Origin: Uranotaenia lowii
Lineage: Eukaryota; Arthropoda; Insecta; Diptera; Culicidae
Direction: 5' to 3'
Assembly: GCF_029784155.1 (NCBI RefSeq)
Contig: NC_073692.1
Span: forward strand, 277,222,413 to 277,286,412
DNA length: 64,000 nucleotides
The position numbers and the translations under genes were made by a program. Positions 47,170-59,270 of this stretch are shown piece by piece (the stretch's first letter is position 1; each line of letters starts with the position of its first letter). The notes under the pieces are model-generated. The model saw only the letters and a list, made by a program, of their open reading frames with translations. It did not search any database and was not told the origin of the DNA.

Positions 47170-48786
47170 CTAATTTGCCAAAACTTGAAAAAGGAGATAA
47201 AAACGTTTAAAAATGCATTTTTAAATGTTTTGCCGAAAGCTAAAAACCAGTCACTGTAGGGGCATAATGAGAACCCTCATGGGGCAGTTTAAACACCATT
47301 AATCGGGGCACGATGAGTGTTTTCTATCAGGGAATCTAGCAGCGAATTTAACTCGATGAAGTCAACTGATAAATCGAGCTACAGCATCTGATGATTTGGA
47401 CTATTGTGGAAGGTGTCGGAGAGAAAATCAGTAGACTTGAGTTCGATTCCTGGTCGAGGTGATTTTTTTATTTAACCATTCATGATCGATGCATTTTCCA
47501 CTAAAGGGTGAGGCGTTGATCCATTAAACAAAGCAGTAACAAAATAATCTAGATCTGTTTGTAGAATTCAAACAATTCACACACGCTCAAACATAATGTT
47601 TCTGGTGCTTTGTTTAGTGGATGATGCAACTAGCCGTATAATGTAACTGTTCCGGCGCAGTCACAATGAACAGCGGTCCACAACAATAAATTACGATAAA
47701 ATACGAAGACATCAATGAATTACAAAGAAAATACGAAAAAATACTATAAAATACGAATGTTAAGTGAAATAGCTTTAAGGGAAGAAATTCTATGTAAATA
47801 TTATCTACACACAAACATGAATTTCACCGAACACAATTTCACACAACACACAACACAAAACATTGAATTGACAACACTGTACACTCACAACATAGAACTA
47901 AGAGTGAGACAAACATGACATGAAAGTGATAAGTGAACTGAAAGTTTAGTTGTATAAGTGACATGTATATTTATTTATGCTTCAATAAAATCACTTTTCA
48001 AAACCTATTCGCGCGAACGGACGTGTCTCCAACCGAAAATTTCGCTTCGCTTCTCGGCCTTTGTTCTGCTCCGCCATCGCTGGTCAAGTTGATGACCAAA
48101 GTTGTTTCTGCTGTTTCGAATCCTTCGACGCCGTTTGGGACCCAATTTCGTGGGACACTATCAACGGAATCCTGCGTCCGTACAGTAACAATAAAAAATC
48201 AATCTTGAATGGTATTTGATAAAAAAATCACCTCGAACAGGAATCGAACTCGAGTCTTTTGAATACCTCTCCGACACCTTACTAACCGGGCAAATTGACA
48301 GATGAAAGTAAATCTGTAGCTCTATTATTCAGTTGACTTCATCGAGTTGAATTCGCTGCTAGATTATATGGCAGAAAACGCTCATCGTGCCCCGATTGAT
48401 AGTGCTCTGTTCACTCCGAATCAACAAATTTAAGTTTAAACGCGTTATAAATTGATGAAAGTGAAAAATCAAAAAATTATTGATGGTGAAAATTGAGTAA
48501 CAATGTGTAAATCTTGTTGCAATGCGTATATTTCAGATCAAGGTGATTTAAAGGTCATTAAAGCTTATTTCGTGGTACTCAAAAATAATATTTTTTTTTT
48601 CACTTAAGAACCTAGCTGGTTATTTTTTAATATTTCTGTAAATATGATAAGGATATTTAATTTTTGGTGAAAATTAAAACTATAGGTAGTACGAAACAAA
48701 TCCTCATGAATTTTTTTTAAGAAAAAACGTACTATTGTAGAAAAGAGGAGTGCTAATTATAAACTAGTTATGCACTTATCTCCCCT
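47170..48786. mobile_element. Palindromic element with opposed tRNA-like cassettes, copy 1 (with LTR insertion)
   Basis: This is the reverse-orientation relative of 62845-63905, sharing both outer flanks (GCCGAAAGCTAAAAACCAGT at about 47233, and TATCTCCCCTAAG at 48777-48789). The core is an inverted repeat. The left arm at 47330-47640 and right arm at 48190-48385 each contain AATCTAGCAGCGAATT..CTCGATGAAGTCAACTG. Both also carry a tRNA-like block with B box GTTCGATTCC (47441-47450, and minus strand 48250-48240) followed by a T run. Outer flanks repeat GGGCATAATGAG/CACGATGAGTG text. The centre is interrupted by a solo LTR. No protein coding. Confidence 0.7.
47648..48184 (+). mobile_element. Solo LTR
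   Basis: The 537-bp segment starts TGTTCCGGCGCAG and ends CTGCGTCCGTACA (TG...CA). It is flanked by a 5-bp target duplication GTAAC (47643-47647 and 48185-48189). AATAAA lies at 47984-47989, and the following third is notably GC-richer (R/U5-like). The inverse copy of the host element at 63400-63420 shows the empty site (ATTGTTACATTATACGGC). There is no internal domain, so this is a recombined single LTR. The 5-bp duplication fits BEL/Pao or Ty3-type elements; superfamily not determined. Confidence 0.85.
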
Positions 48787-48921
48787 AAGGCTCTATTAGG
48801 TATTGTGAGCCTACTTTATTCTAGTGAATCAAAGCATTCAAAAGATTCCCTTTTATTCAACCACGGTACCGGTCTACCGTGGTTGAATTAAAAGGGAGTC
48901 TTTCGATTGCTTTGATTCAGT
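48787..48921 (-). mobile_element. Hairpin element, copy 3
   Basis: Both hairpin arms are present around GTACCGGTCTACCGTGG. On the minus strand, the tail with GTAGGCTCACAATACCTAAT reaches 48787, abutting the end of the palindromic element. The hairpin loop is 7 bases longer than in copy 1. No unambiguous target duplication was found (CCTTA-like text only). Confidence 0.65.
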
Positions 48922-48925
48922 AGAT

Positions 48926-49739
48926 ATAAGGCGATTTTGTAACTTACAAACGATCATTTTATAAACTGTATGGAACGGAATGTGGTATGTGGAATACCAT
49001 AGTAAAAAAAGCTAGAAAATGTTTGCTGGAAACCCTCTTTATGAGAAACGTGAACCAGCGAGAAAAAATGTTCAGTCTTTTTGACTCTCGTTCATCAAGA
49101 TTCGAATTTGCATAACTGTTATATTATTCAGTGAGCTCAAAAATTATTTCTGTTTCAAAAAAAAAAATGATCCAAAAAAAAACACACCTTCAGGACAGAG
49201 TTTATTTTTGCTGTTTTGTCAGTTCTCATTTGCATGTTTCCAGAAAAAATGTATAACTTAGAACTTTCTTTATAAATAAGTACATTTTTACCATTCAGTC
49301 AGGTAACGAAATGTTTTCGTCTAAATTTTCTAAATTGATATTCAATTCCTGCTCAATTACACCTTCTGCAGCTTGAATGTTGAATTCGTTGGAAAATTTT
49401 TTTGTTGGAGAAAATTTCTACATCTACGTCTTACTAAGAAATTTAGGGCAAAAAAATTACTTTTTCCAAGATTTCCATTTTTTGGATAGTGTTAAAAGGG
49501 GATAAAAATAATTCAGCATTTTATGGGTTTCATAATTGTTGAAAATAAATAGTTAAAAATATTTAACATTAATGAATTGAGTTATAAATATATTAAAAAC
49601 TTCAAACTTTAGATGGGCTTGTATGCAGTTGAGGGTTACATATTTTCCAGCTTAAATTTGAAAAACTTGTTATCTTTATATAATTTTTGAAATTAAAAAA
49701 AAAAAAGATGTTCATCTCAATAATATACCAAATTTACAG
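48926..49739. other. AT-rich DNA, no gene seen
   Basis: No repeats shared with the rest of the window and no open frame of note. Confidence 0.45.
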
Positions 49740-50480
49740 AAATGCCGAATTATTTATGTAGAAATTGTTCTAAGAAGGACACCTCGACACTCGTCAAAAC
49801 CTTTTTCTTGAGAACTACTTTTCTTAATTTGGAAAGCAGTTTCCAGCAACATAAGAAAAGAGCCAGGACAACCCTGACAGGTGATATCAGTTTAGTATTT
49901 GTAAATGCTTTTAGCAGCTGATTCGGGAAACAACCTTGCCAACATCGCCAAAAACAGGACCGACTGCCGCCGCAGGTTGGAGACGAAAATAAACGCAAAC
50001 TTCTGGTGATATTTGGGCAACAGCAGCCAAGAGCGAAAAAAAAAACTCGAAAGAATCAGAAACCCATTGAGCATGGGTGAATGAAAATTGAGGAAAAATT
50101 AGAAACAATTTCCAACAAACTTCCCGGGGGCGGGGGCGGGGGCGGCTCCTAATGGAGGCTGTCAGTCGCGGGTGAGTTATGGGCTGACGATTAACCGGTG
50201 GTTTTTGTATTTATGTTCCCAGCGTTTTCCACCTAAAAGATGATGGTTTGCTCTCTTTTGGTGGAGTCTTTTTTTTCCCTACTTGATGCTTTACCCAAAA
50301 TAGGCTCAACAAAGAGCACTTGCAAGTCGAGTTTACTCTTTTTGGGATTTGAGAGTTGGGGGTGGCTTGCTGCCGCCACTTTCTAGAAAAAGCAGAGATC
50401 GATCAATCATACATGTCTAGAAGAGCGGAGTTGGGGATGAAACTGGGGGTGGGGGTTTGAAATTATTCATCAGATCCGGG
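49740..50480. other. Less AT-rich low-repeat island
   Basis: Minus-strand overlapping frames (50108-49750) use all three phases, so no single coding reading is favoured. The segment includes CTGCGGCGGCAGTCGGTCCTG-like text and a run of G tracts at 50124-50146. It is likely a non-coding regulatory or untranslated region; inference from composition only. Confidence 0.3.
50124..50146 (+). other. G-quadruplex-prone G tracts
   Basis: Three runs of about five G separated by single C, ending GCGG (GGGGGCGGGGGCGGGGGCGG). This is exceptional in an AT-rich window. A fourth run is only two G, so folding would use a partial tract or two tetrads. Confidence 0.6.
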
Positions 50481-51339
50481 CAATCAGTTGAGTGAAAGTG
50501 GTTATAAAGATTTTCGCGAAGACTGGTGTTGCTGTTTACGTTACATTATGGATAAGAAGCTTTCATAAGGAAAAAACGAACCTTGAAAGGGCTTTTTTAT
50601 TTTGGAAACGATCCAACATGCTGCTCCTGCTTTTGAGACATCAATCAAATAATGACGCAACTTTGGCTTGCGGATTTATTGCACATGATTATTCTTCTAT
50701 ATTAAATGGCTTGAGATTTTGGATTTCAAACATAATCGTTCTATGAATAAAACATTTGCAGTGTTCAACCGTCCTTAACAAAAAACTTTAACCAACTAGC
50801 GAACTCGGTGAACTTTACTTTTATTTTTACATTATAAATCGAAGTGAATGTTTGATTTCATCTACACGTCCTTAACTTCTTCGAGATCGTTAATAAGTTT
50901 TTATGAACATCGTCTAAAATTGTTCGAGTTTTGTCCCATTTATAGTTTATTTTGCATGGGGGCCTGAGGCCCCGGGCCTCCCTTCCACAAAAAACGAGAT
51001 TCTTGAAACTATTAAACAAACCATCTCTGACCATAAAACCCTCGGAAAAAAAAAATTTCACTTCATTCTGACTGTCCGTTTACACGTGATGGTGTTACAA
51101 AAAAGATGCCTCTATTTTAAAGGAGAATTTATTCAAATTTATTGACCTCATTATTCAAATCACATTTTTGATACTTCACACAAGAAATCTTTACAAGTGT
51201 AAGGAAAATTAAAAAAAACTACATTATTAATGAAGATGAGGCACTACTTCTACCTAAAACACAAATTTGAATTTATACTAGAAATGTATTGAATATTCGG
51301 TTCCGATATCACCCAAAATCCATTAAGCCGAATAATTGG
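50481..51339. other. Unassigned DNA
   Basis: A plus-strand frame at 50492-50746 (84 codons) and a minus-strand frame at 51061-50858 have no motifs. A short GC-rich stretch (GGGGGCCTGAGGCCCCGGGC at about 50957) resembles the terminus at 9338-9580 and may be part of the same transposon family. Confidence 0.35.
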
Positions 51340-51840
51340 TTTACTGAATAGTTTTGCAATATAAAGCATAGTTCATTAAGAAATGGAATTTTTTTTTTTG
51401 CTGATAACTGACAGCAATTTATTGCCTTGTAAACATTATTATTCGACCTATTTTTTTTTTTCAAATTAACGCGTTTTCGAGATATTAACGATGAAGGAGA
51501 ACAAGAAAAAAAAACATATTTTGCACAGTTTCCATCAAAATCCATCATATTCAAATCGATAGCTGGTAAAACCGTTGATTATTCCAAAAATGTCTGTGCA
51601 TGAGAGGTAGAAAAGTATGCAAATACTGTCAAAAATGTTCACGAAGTTCGAAACATGCGTTGAAGTGAAGCACATGATTTGTAACTATGGTTAAGGGTCA
51701 TCAGAGAAGTCAAGTATCATACCAGCATTTTTAATTTTTAATCGGCGAAAAACAAGTAAAGATCACTGAATTTTTCAAAAAAATATATTACGATTAGCTG
51801 AAAGTGTTGCCTACCTAATTATGAGTCATTCAAACGTAAC
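51340..51840 (-). repeat. Dispersed repeat family A, copy 3
   Basis: Reverse complement of 38030-38600, with landmarks TGATGACCCTTAACCATAGT (minus, at about 51710) and GTTGCCTACCTAATTATGAG-like text at the right edge. The minus-strand frame at 51554-51309 is not conserved in the other copies. Confidence 0.65.
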
Positions 51841-54094
51841 CTCAAACAACAATTTTTTTCTAGTTCAGGAGCTCGTAAGCTGTCGAGACGTCGAGGCGTC
51901 AAGACAGGTAATTTCTGATAGACGACAAAACTTATGAGAACCCTCATTTCAAACAAATTCCAGTGGTTAAATCCTATAAATCCTATAATCGTGGCAAGGC
52001 CCTAGCAGATTAAAGTACGTTGTTCGCTGGTTGTTTTGTATAAAAAATATAATGATTTGCCAAAATTCTGCTCCTGTGAACAAAAACAACAATTTTAAAA
52101 ACAAAAACTTTGGTTTTCGCTGTAGTTATGATTTGTATTTGTCAAATCTTGCCAGCAGAAATTCAAGTAAAAACGATTTTAAGTATCTCAAAAATAATAA
52201 AATTTTGTCAATTTCGAAGCAGTGGAATCCGCACAATTATCTTATTTTTTATTAATAGAAAAGTATTGTTACAAAAAGTAGCAGAAATTGAAGGAGGACG
52301 ATACAGCCTCCCAAAATGCACGTTTGACGAAATATAAGTGGGAAAAACTGATCGTTAAAACGACAGAAAATAGTGTGCGACAGCCGATGGGAGATACCAA
52401 GAAAAAAGTAGATATATTTCTTACAAAAACGATTAAAAAAAATTTAAAATATTTTTCATTAATCGATAAAAGATGACCTTTATTTCCTTCTTAGAAATTA
52501 TATCGATCAAACAAATGTATTTTTAGATACACGCATTTGTAACTGTTCAATTTCTACATGAACTATGCTTTAATCAGCCGAAAAGGCCGAATAATTGTTT
52601 TTTGAGTGAAAGCCTTGTTGAAGTTTTCAAGTAATGTCGGTTAGGTTAAAAAAAATCAAAAAAATATTTTAGGAAAGCAACACAATTATCAGTGTATTTT
52701 TCACTGTAGATCGAACTGAAGAATGATGACTTATATCGCTTTTTTACTTCGATTAATCGTTGATTCCAGATTTGGTTGAAAACTTTCCGGATTTTATCCA
52801 GGTTTTTTTCTCATAATTTTTTAAAATAAAAAATCTCAAATTCCTCATTGAAAGTTTAAGTCAAAAAACTGCTTTTTCAATTAATTAAAAACGAACAAAG
52901 ATTTTTTTTATAATCCGATTTGAACGCTGCTGATTTGGTTTGAGAAAAATTTTAATTTCAAGTATTTTTTTCCTCTCATTTGTTTTAGAATAATGTCTTG
53001 ATTTAATCAGATTTTCTCAATTTTTTTCCAAATTTTCAAATAATTGGAATGAAGAGCAATTTTAAATTTCTTGGCACCTGTTTCGACATATTTTTTTTTT
53101 TTAGATTTCACTGGAATTAATTTTTTGAATGATAAGCGGTCTTGATGAGAAAAGTCACCTGTAGCGAATTCAGTAAATTGGTAGTAACATTTTGAAAATC
53201 ACTCGTTATTCCAAAGGATCATGTTGACGTGTAATGAAATTTATGAAATTTTGAATAGATGAGCGGCCCATACTTGAAAAAGCTGTTATGCATATGAGGG
53301 GCATTTAGAAGCAAGAAATAGAAAGACATTAAAATAATCGCTTTTGAATAGTCTTTAAACTAAACAGTCGTTTCATTGAATAGTTGGAAAGGTACATCTC
53401 TATTCAAAAATAGATCATATTTTCAATTAATGTGAACCCGACATTTGAATTATGGTACAGAAATTATAAGATTTTAGAATTTTTTTCAATTTATTCTTTA
53501 TTTCAATAAAAGAAACAATTTAGAAACTTAAACTTAGTATACATTTTTGCACTGAACTTTAAAATAAGTTTTCATATTATCTCATATTCAAAAACTGAAT
53601 GCTAATGCCCTATTTTATATCAGCGTCTGATATTTGTGATTTATGTAAGGGTAAAATTTCCGAAGATTTTTTTTTTCAATCACTTAAATTTAAAATTTTT
53701 TATGCATATTATTGATAGCACTATAAATTTAATGACGTTTTCTATTAAAAATTTAGTTGATATTGCAGTTGGATAGTCTTATATAAAATTTGAATCAGAA
53801 TTTTAAATTTATCTACATGAAAATATTGGCTTGAAACTTACACAAAAAAATTTAACTTGTTTTTTCTAAATATGATTAGGTTTTCGCCAATCCTGCGTGG
53901 TTTTCGTCACATTCCATTTTTAATCCTTACTTATTACCAGAATCTGCTACTGTTTCAGTTTAACCATTGTCAACTAGAAGTTCAAAGTTGAAAAATGTTC
54001 ATACCATAGATTTTTCACCATAGACAATTAAATGAAAAAAGCGATTTTTCTTTAACATGAAGACATAGAGTGAAAAAAGTGCCCTCTACTGTAG
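51841..54094. other. AT-rich DNA, no gene seen
   Basis: Short A-rich frames (52031-52476) overlap in different phases without motifs. Nothing else can be supported. Confidence 0.45.
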
Positions 54095-54990
54095 AATCTA
54101 GCAGCAAATTCAACTTTATGGAGCGCCATCAAGCTCGATGAAGCGCCGCTGGCTTAATGGTAAAAAGACCGAGGAAGAATCTGGAGGTCTTGAGTTCGAT
54201 TCTTATTTGATGTACAGTTTTTTTTTTGTCATCCACTTCAAATATTCATGATCGTCTATTTTGCTGGTTGAATTTCACTTTACTGTGATTCACATCAAAC
54301 AACAAACGGTTCACATCAAAGCACTAGAGAAAGATTTTACTCAGCAAACAAATAAAGCAATCCTCAAACTCATTTAGGAACCGAATGAAGTTATCGTATT
54401 TGTGGAATCCCGAGGGGCCCGTTTTCAGGGTTCTATCGAGACTGGTGCACAACTGACATCCTCGAATCCTAGCTACCTAAGGGCTCAGTTGTGCAAGCGA
54501 TTGCTATCGCTGATCATGAGAAAGGTTGTCTCCTCATACTATTATTGGATGTTAAAGCCAGATGCATATCAAGGATGCCACAGTATTTAACTTACCAAAT
54601 TAGCCTATAGCTTGAAGTCTGAACTCGCGATTCATATCCTTGCATCAGTACCATTTCATCGATTCGATAAAGTTGAACTCATCTTTCCTGCGATGTCGAA
54701 TAAAGCTTTTTAAACAAACCCTTATGCGATTATTTAAAAAAAAAAATGTTACAGGGCACTTAAATTACCATTTCTATCCTGATTGCGTGTAAACTGAATA
54801 TGTGTATAAATTAAAAGCATTCACATCATTTTTCTCAGGCTTTTTTTTGATGAATGGTGTGATTTGTCGCATAGTAAAAAGGCAGAATAATAGATTATGC
54901 ATAATTTGAGGCAGGTATCAATCCTAATAAAAAAAAATCACACCGACTGAGAATCGAACTTCAGTACTCTGGAATTATTATCTGTAAATT
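54095..54990. mobile_element. Diverged relative of the palindromic tRNA-cassette element
   Basis: The left arm begins AATCTAGCAGCAAATTCAAC. It contains an A box TGGCTTAATGG (about 54151) and a B-box-like AGTTCGATTC (about 54193), then a T run and ATTCATGATCG, in the same order as 47330-47490 and 63228-63400. On the right, ACTGAGAATCGAACTTCAGT (about 54945-54965) is an opposed B-box block. The middle (54390-54720) is unrelated and less AT-rich. Only part of the opposed arm is recognisable. Confidence 0.45.
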
Positions 54991-55002
54991 ATCCACTCGT
55001 GT

Positions 55003-55160
55003 ACAGATGATTGCGGATAAAAATCCGTTTGTCTAGTGTTTTTGGGATTGATTTTCCACGGTAAGTAAGTGAAAAGTAAAGACTGTGCTAAAAGTTCGGT
55101 GCTGTGGAAAATTAATCCCAAAAACACTAGACGAACGGGTTATTATCCGCAAACATCTGT
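55003..55160. mobile_element. 158-bp hairpin MITE with 57-bp arms
   Basis: The left arm 55003-55059 (ACAGATGATTGCGGATAAAA ... GATTTTCCAC) and right arm 55104-55160 are inverted copies differing at only a handful of positions. The 44-bp spacer is unique. The high arm identity suggests a recent element or conserved structure. Flanking target duplication is not clear. Confidence 0.7.
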
Positions 55161-58049
55161 AGGCAATAAAAAGACAGCTATACACGACCAGCCGAGTCGA
55201 CACTCACAAGAAAACGGCAACTTTTCGTCCCTGAAGAAGATCCAATAAGGAAATAATCCAATAAATCCATACGTCATTTTTGCTAAAAACAAGACTGAAA
55301 ACTGATAAAACTCCCCGAAAAAAACATATTTTCCTGTCAAATTTTCTACCACAAAATGGACACGAATTTAAACATTTTAAATTCTAGTTCTGCTTATGTT
55401 GCATTATTTAACTTAAAAAATCTAAAAAATCTTTCGTTTCTCAAAACTTAAAAACATTTGTTTTTAAACTCAATTTTCAAGAATTTTGTCAACTTTTGTG
55501 CAAAAGGTCAGTAGAAAAAATACTGAAGCATTGTATGGTTTTAATCAGAAATTATTTTATGTTTTTAAGCAGAATTCTTTGAGGGATCAATTAAAGCAGA
55601 TCCTGCGTAGTTTTCCGCTAGAGAGATACAAAACTACCATGTATCGTATTTATATAAAACTTTTTTTATTTTTTACAGAAAGCTGTACTGAAACGAAATC
55701 AGGTAAGGGTGACATGGAATCATTTAGATAAATTCAACTGTAAAATAAATGCTGATATTAAATAACTTCAATTCAATGAAAAAGATTTTTTTTTTTCATA
55801 ATATTGAAAAAATTCTTAGATGTTCAAACTTTCATTAAATTTTTTTTCTTCTTATGTTTATCGATCAATTTCATATTTTGAGAATTAGCATTTCAGATTT
55901 CGCAGTTTTATCAAGACGTGTCCAGATATTCAAGCAAAATATCGAGGCAAGTCTGTTTCAGCCCGGATGCCCGGATTTTATAGAAGTCGACCAGGGTTTT
56001 GTCCAGATGTATTCACATAATTTCCAAAAAAAAATCAAATTGAATAAAATGATTTTTGTTTATTTTTGATAACAAAAAAACAATTTTTCATAGTCATTTT
56101 AATCGAAGTTAAATAAAATTTTTAGAAGCATTACACACAATTAAATTGGTTCCGACGAAAAAATTAAAGGATCAAGTTATTTTCTCCTATCTTTTTCTCG
56201 ATTTTGTTCGAATAATGGATAAATTTTGCTCATATTTGTCTGTATTCACGGTTTTTTTTAAGCCAGGCCTAAAAATGTACTGGAATATTCCAGGAATGTA
56301 TAATATAGAATAAAGAATGTATAATATAGACATATATTCAACATGTTTTTAACAATTCAACTACCATTTCTTTTGGTTACGATCATTAAATCATAAGTTT
56401 ACACTTCACGTTCACATTTTGGAAGTGGCTTATATATTTATAAAAAAGAGGAAAAATTATGCATGGATTTGTGTGGAACTAAGGTCCCTGTCTCATCATT
56501 GGCAGTCTTTTCATTTCTTGAAAACTTCTAGTCAGCTCTAATTAAAAAAAAATCACATTTGAAAAGTAAGCACAAGATTGGTAACCCATTGAGATACCTA
56601 GTTTCAAAGCAGAAGATGGGTGACCTGAAAAGCTGTTTTTTAACTTCTTTTAATAAAGGGTAGGTTCAAAAATCGGGAAATGGTGAAATTTTTAAAAAGC
56701 TCTAAGTTTTTAAATAGGAACTGATCTCTACAGAGCTTGTAAGAATATCTACGTATGACTTGAAAAAACAATCAGCTGGACCTAAATGATCTCATCCGAA
56801 ACTTTAAATTATTTCATTTTTTTTTTGTTTTCTTTATTTTTTCATGCTTTAACGACTCTGAAGCCACTCAACACGGTATATTCATCGGGATTAACGTTTA
56901 CAACAGTATATTGTACGTAGAAGTTTTTTGTTATCAGTGAACCAAATTTGTTTTTGTATTTTTTTTTTTTTGAAACGTTGATGTTTTTTTGCAATTTTTC
57001 ATCATTTTTCAATATCTTAGAAATGGGAGAGTTCTGAAATTTGAGTTTTTACATAACAATGTGTCTACTTTATATTAAAAATTAAGTTGTAATTTTCCTT
57101 TGATTTTTGTCCGAGTGATCTCTCATAGTGCAACACAGTGCCATGTTTTGATGATTTTTCTGCTTTTTAGATCATGAGGTTTGATAGCTCTGTGCGCTAG
57201 TGGTGAATCCTCTCGGAAAATAAGCTTTTTTCAGTGATCCATCGGAGAAAATTGGCGCCCAAATTTACATTAAATCACGTTTTTCGATTTAGAAACTGTT
57301 TCTAGGTTATGCCTCATTGTAGTCATCCAATTCCAGAATGCAAATCGGTTTTTAATTTAAGTGCGGACACATTACAAGTACATCAATAATTCAATTTCAT
57401 ATTTTATGTTTTCAGCTGTATCAAGCATAACTAGGATAAGTTTGTTTAAAATAAAAGTTACAACAAAGCTTTTTTTATAAGTAGATATTTATTAAGGGTG
57501 AAAATCTCACTTAATTAAAATAAATGTTCCGAAAAAGAAAAATACAATAAAAAAAACACAACTTTCTGTATAATTCCTTTTAATGTTTTTCTACATTTCT
57601 GATTTTAAGATAGAAAAATATATATTTGATTGTTTGAAAAAAGTGTAATTTATGACCTTTTTCAAATGTATTCGTTTTGAATATGAAATTTGAAGTGACG
57701 CGAAAACTCCAAAGCCTTTTTTGCAAGACACTGATACTGCATAATGTGATGCTAAAACTTTGATTTTCTTCGTGGTCGATCAAAGTCTTCGCCAGAACTA
57801 TGTTTTACCAATTTGATGATAAAGTTTTCCTGACGGGGAAGCTACCGTTCTTGGCTTACCTGAAAAGAAAACGATAAAAAGCATGTTAGAAAGTTTTTAG
57901 TGAATAAAAAATTGATGAAATATACAATTGTTTTTTATGTGAAAAATTAAATCGTTTTGTATATCAGCTTGCAGCGATCTGAATATAAGTATGCAAATAT
58001 CTAATGATGAATCTCCTTTTTAATCAAAAGTTATATTTCTGATGCCAAC
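55161..58049. other. AT-rich DNA, no gene seen
   Basis: The text AGCCCGGATGCCCGGATTTT (about 55959) resembles the CCGG-rich MITE at 61020-61465 and marks a decayed copy. Several short frames lack motifs. Otherwise nothing is supported. Confidence 0.4.
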
Positions 58050-58365
58050 AATTAAATGATGTAACAATCAAAGAACGCTGCTCTCCGTAACAGATGTTGT
58101 TTAAATGGAATCAGAGTGTAGTGATAACCTCATCATGACCCATCGTAACGATTGTTCCTCGTTTGAACTTCACTTTTCACTAAACACCATCTTCATCAAC
58201 TGCCAAAAGCAAGCGAGGCTGCCAAGGTTCCTTTTGATTTATGGCGCATCCCATTTAAAATCAACATCAAGCTGCAAGTAACAAGCGAATTGATTGATTG
58301 GCTTCATTAATTCATCCATTTTCGAGGGTGCTCTCGAGCCTTCGCAATCGGTTACAATGGATGCT
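58050..58365 (+). other. Low-repeat island ending in a possible tiny coding first exon
   Basis: The segment is less AT-rich and includes TTGATTGATTGGCTTCATTAATTC (homeodomain-like sites). It ends with GTTACAATGGATGCT followed by GTAAGTGATT: an ATG in acceptable context (58357-58359), three codons, and a consensus 5' splice donor (GT at 58366-58367). That layout can be a leader exon with a short coding part on the plus strand. There is no recognisable downstream exon in the window, so it is a candidate only. Confidence 0.22.
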
Positions 58366-58489
58366 GTAAGTGATTCATTTCATGTTTTTCATTTACAGGA
58401 AATTAATCGGTTGTTTCAGCAGTTAAAAAAATTTGTATCATTCTTTGTTTTAAAAATAAAATAATAAATTTTTTTTTCAGTTGGTTTTT

Positions 58490-59270
58490 CATATGCCGGA
58501 ATTCTGCTCCCCTTAATCTCAGCCATCATGACTTCTCTCATAATAATAAACATTCAAAACAGTTCCAAGAAAAACGAAAAACCATCCTGAAGGCACCATC
58601 TTAAAATAAATTCTCGGCTTCAATTCCCCGACAGCAGACGCTTTTTGTGCTTCCGAGAGCCACCGGATTAAACATTAAAATTTGCAATCGATCATAAATT
58701 AAGCGAAGAAAATCGTCAAATCCGCTGGAAGAAGCTAGCAACTTTTTTTTGCGGCTGCGACCGTTATGTACTTTTTATGCAAGATTTTATTTTATTCCGG
58801 CTGCGATGCTGTTATTGTTATTGTTGCTTGCCGGAATACGAAAACGAGGCAACGTTTATTTTTGAGCAGCAAAGAAAAACGAATTCTGCTGAACGACATC
58901 TGCATACTAATGACAGCATGGCAGATGAGTTTTTTTTTGTCCTGGGAGCTTTCCATTTTTTTTTTTTTTGGGATTTTCCAATGACTTTTTCTGTCAGCAT
59001 TTAGCATTTGTGGATGGTGGAAAATGGAGCTGGAATGAATTGAAAAACACAACAATTCACGCAACCATTCGAACACCGATGGTCGATTTCTGGGGGCAAC
59101 AGCAATTCATTATTTGGCGAGAATCGAGATGCTCGATGATGATGGTGGCGAGCGTGTTCTATAAGAAAGGTTAATGGACGGCTGGGTGCTCCAGGGTGGG
59201 AATATGCAAATTCGAACATAATTGAAAGTCAATAAGTCGACAGCTGATAATTAGCAAGCGACAGTTTTGT
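58490..59270. other. Less AT-rich low-repeat island
   Basis: Mixed-composition DNA with overlapping frames on both strands (58766-59219) in several phases, so no coding frame stands out. It contains CGGCTGCGATGCTGTTATTG-like and CGGCTGCGACCG text. It probably extends the regulatory-looking region at 58050-58365; inference. Confidence 0.3.

Noticed and set aside
47390..47460. Functional tRNA genes at 47.4, 48.2, 54.1, 63.3 and 63.6 kb
   Set aside because: They keep only promoter-box-like sequences. The acceptor arms do not pair, and they sit in repeated inverted arms.
48780..48925. Target-site duplication for hairpin copy 3
   Set aside because: Only CCTTA-like text is shared and is separated from the element edge on one side. 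It is not convincing.
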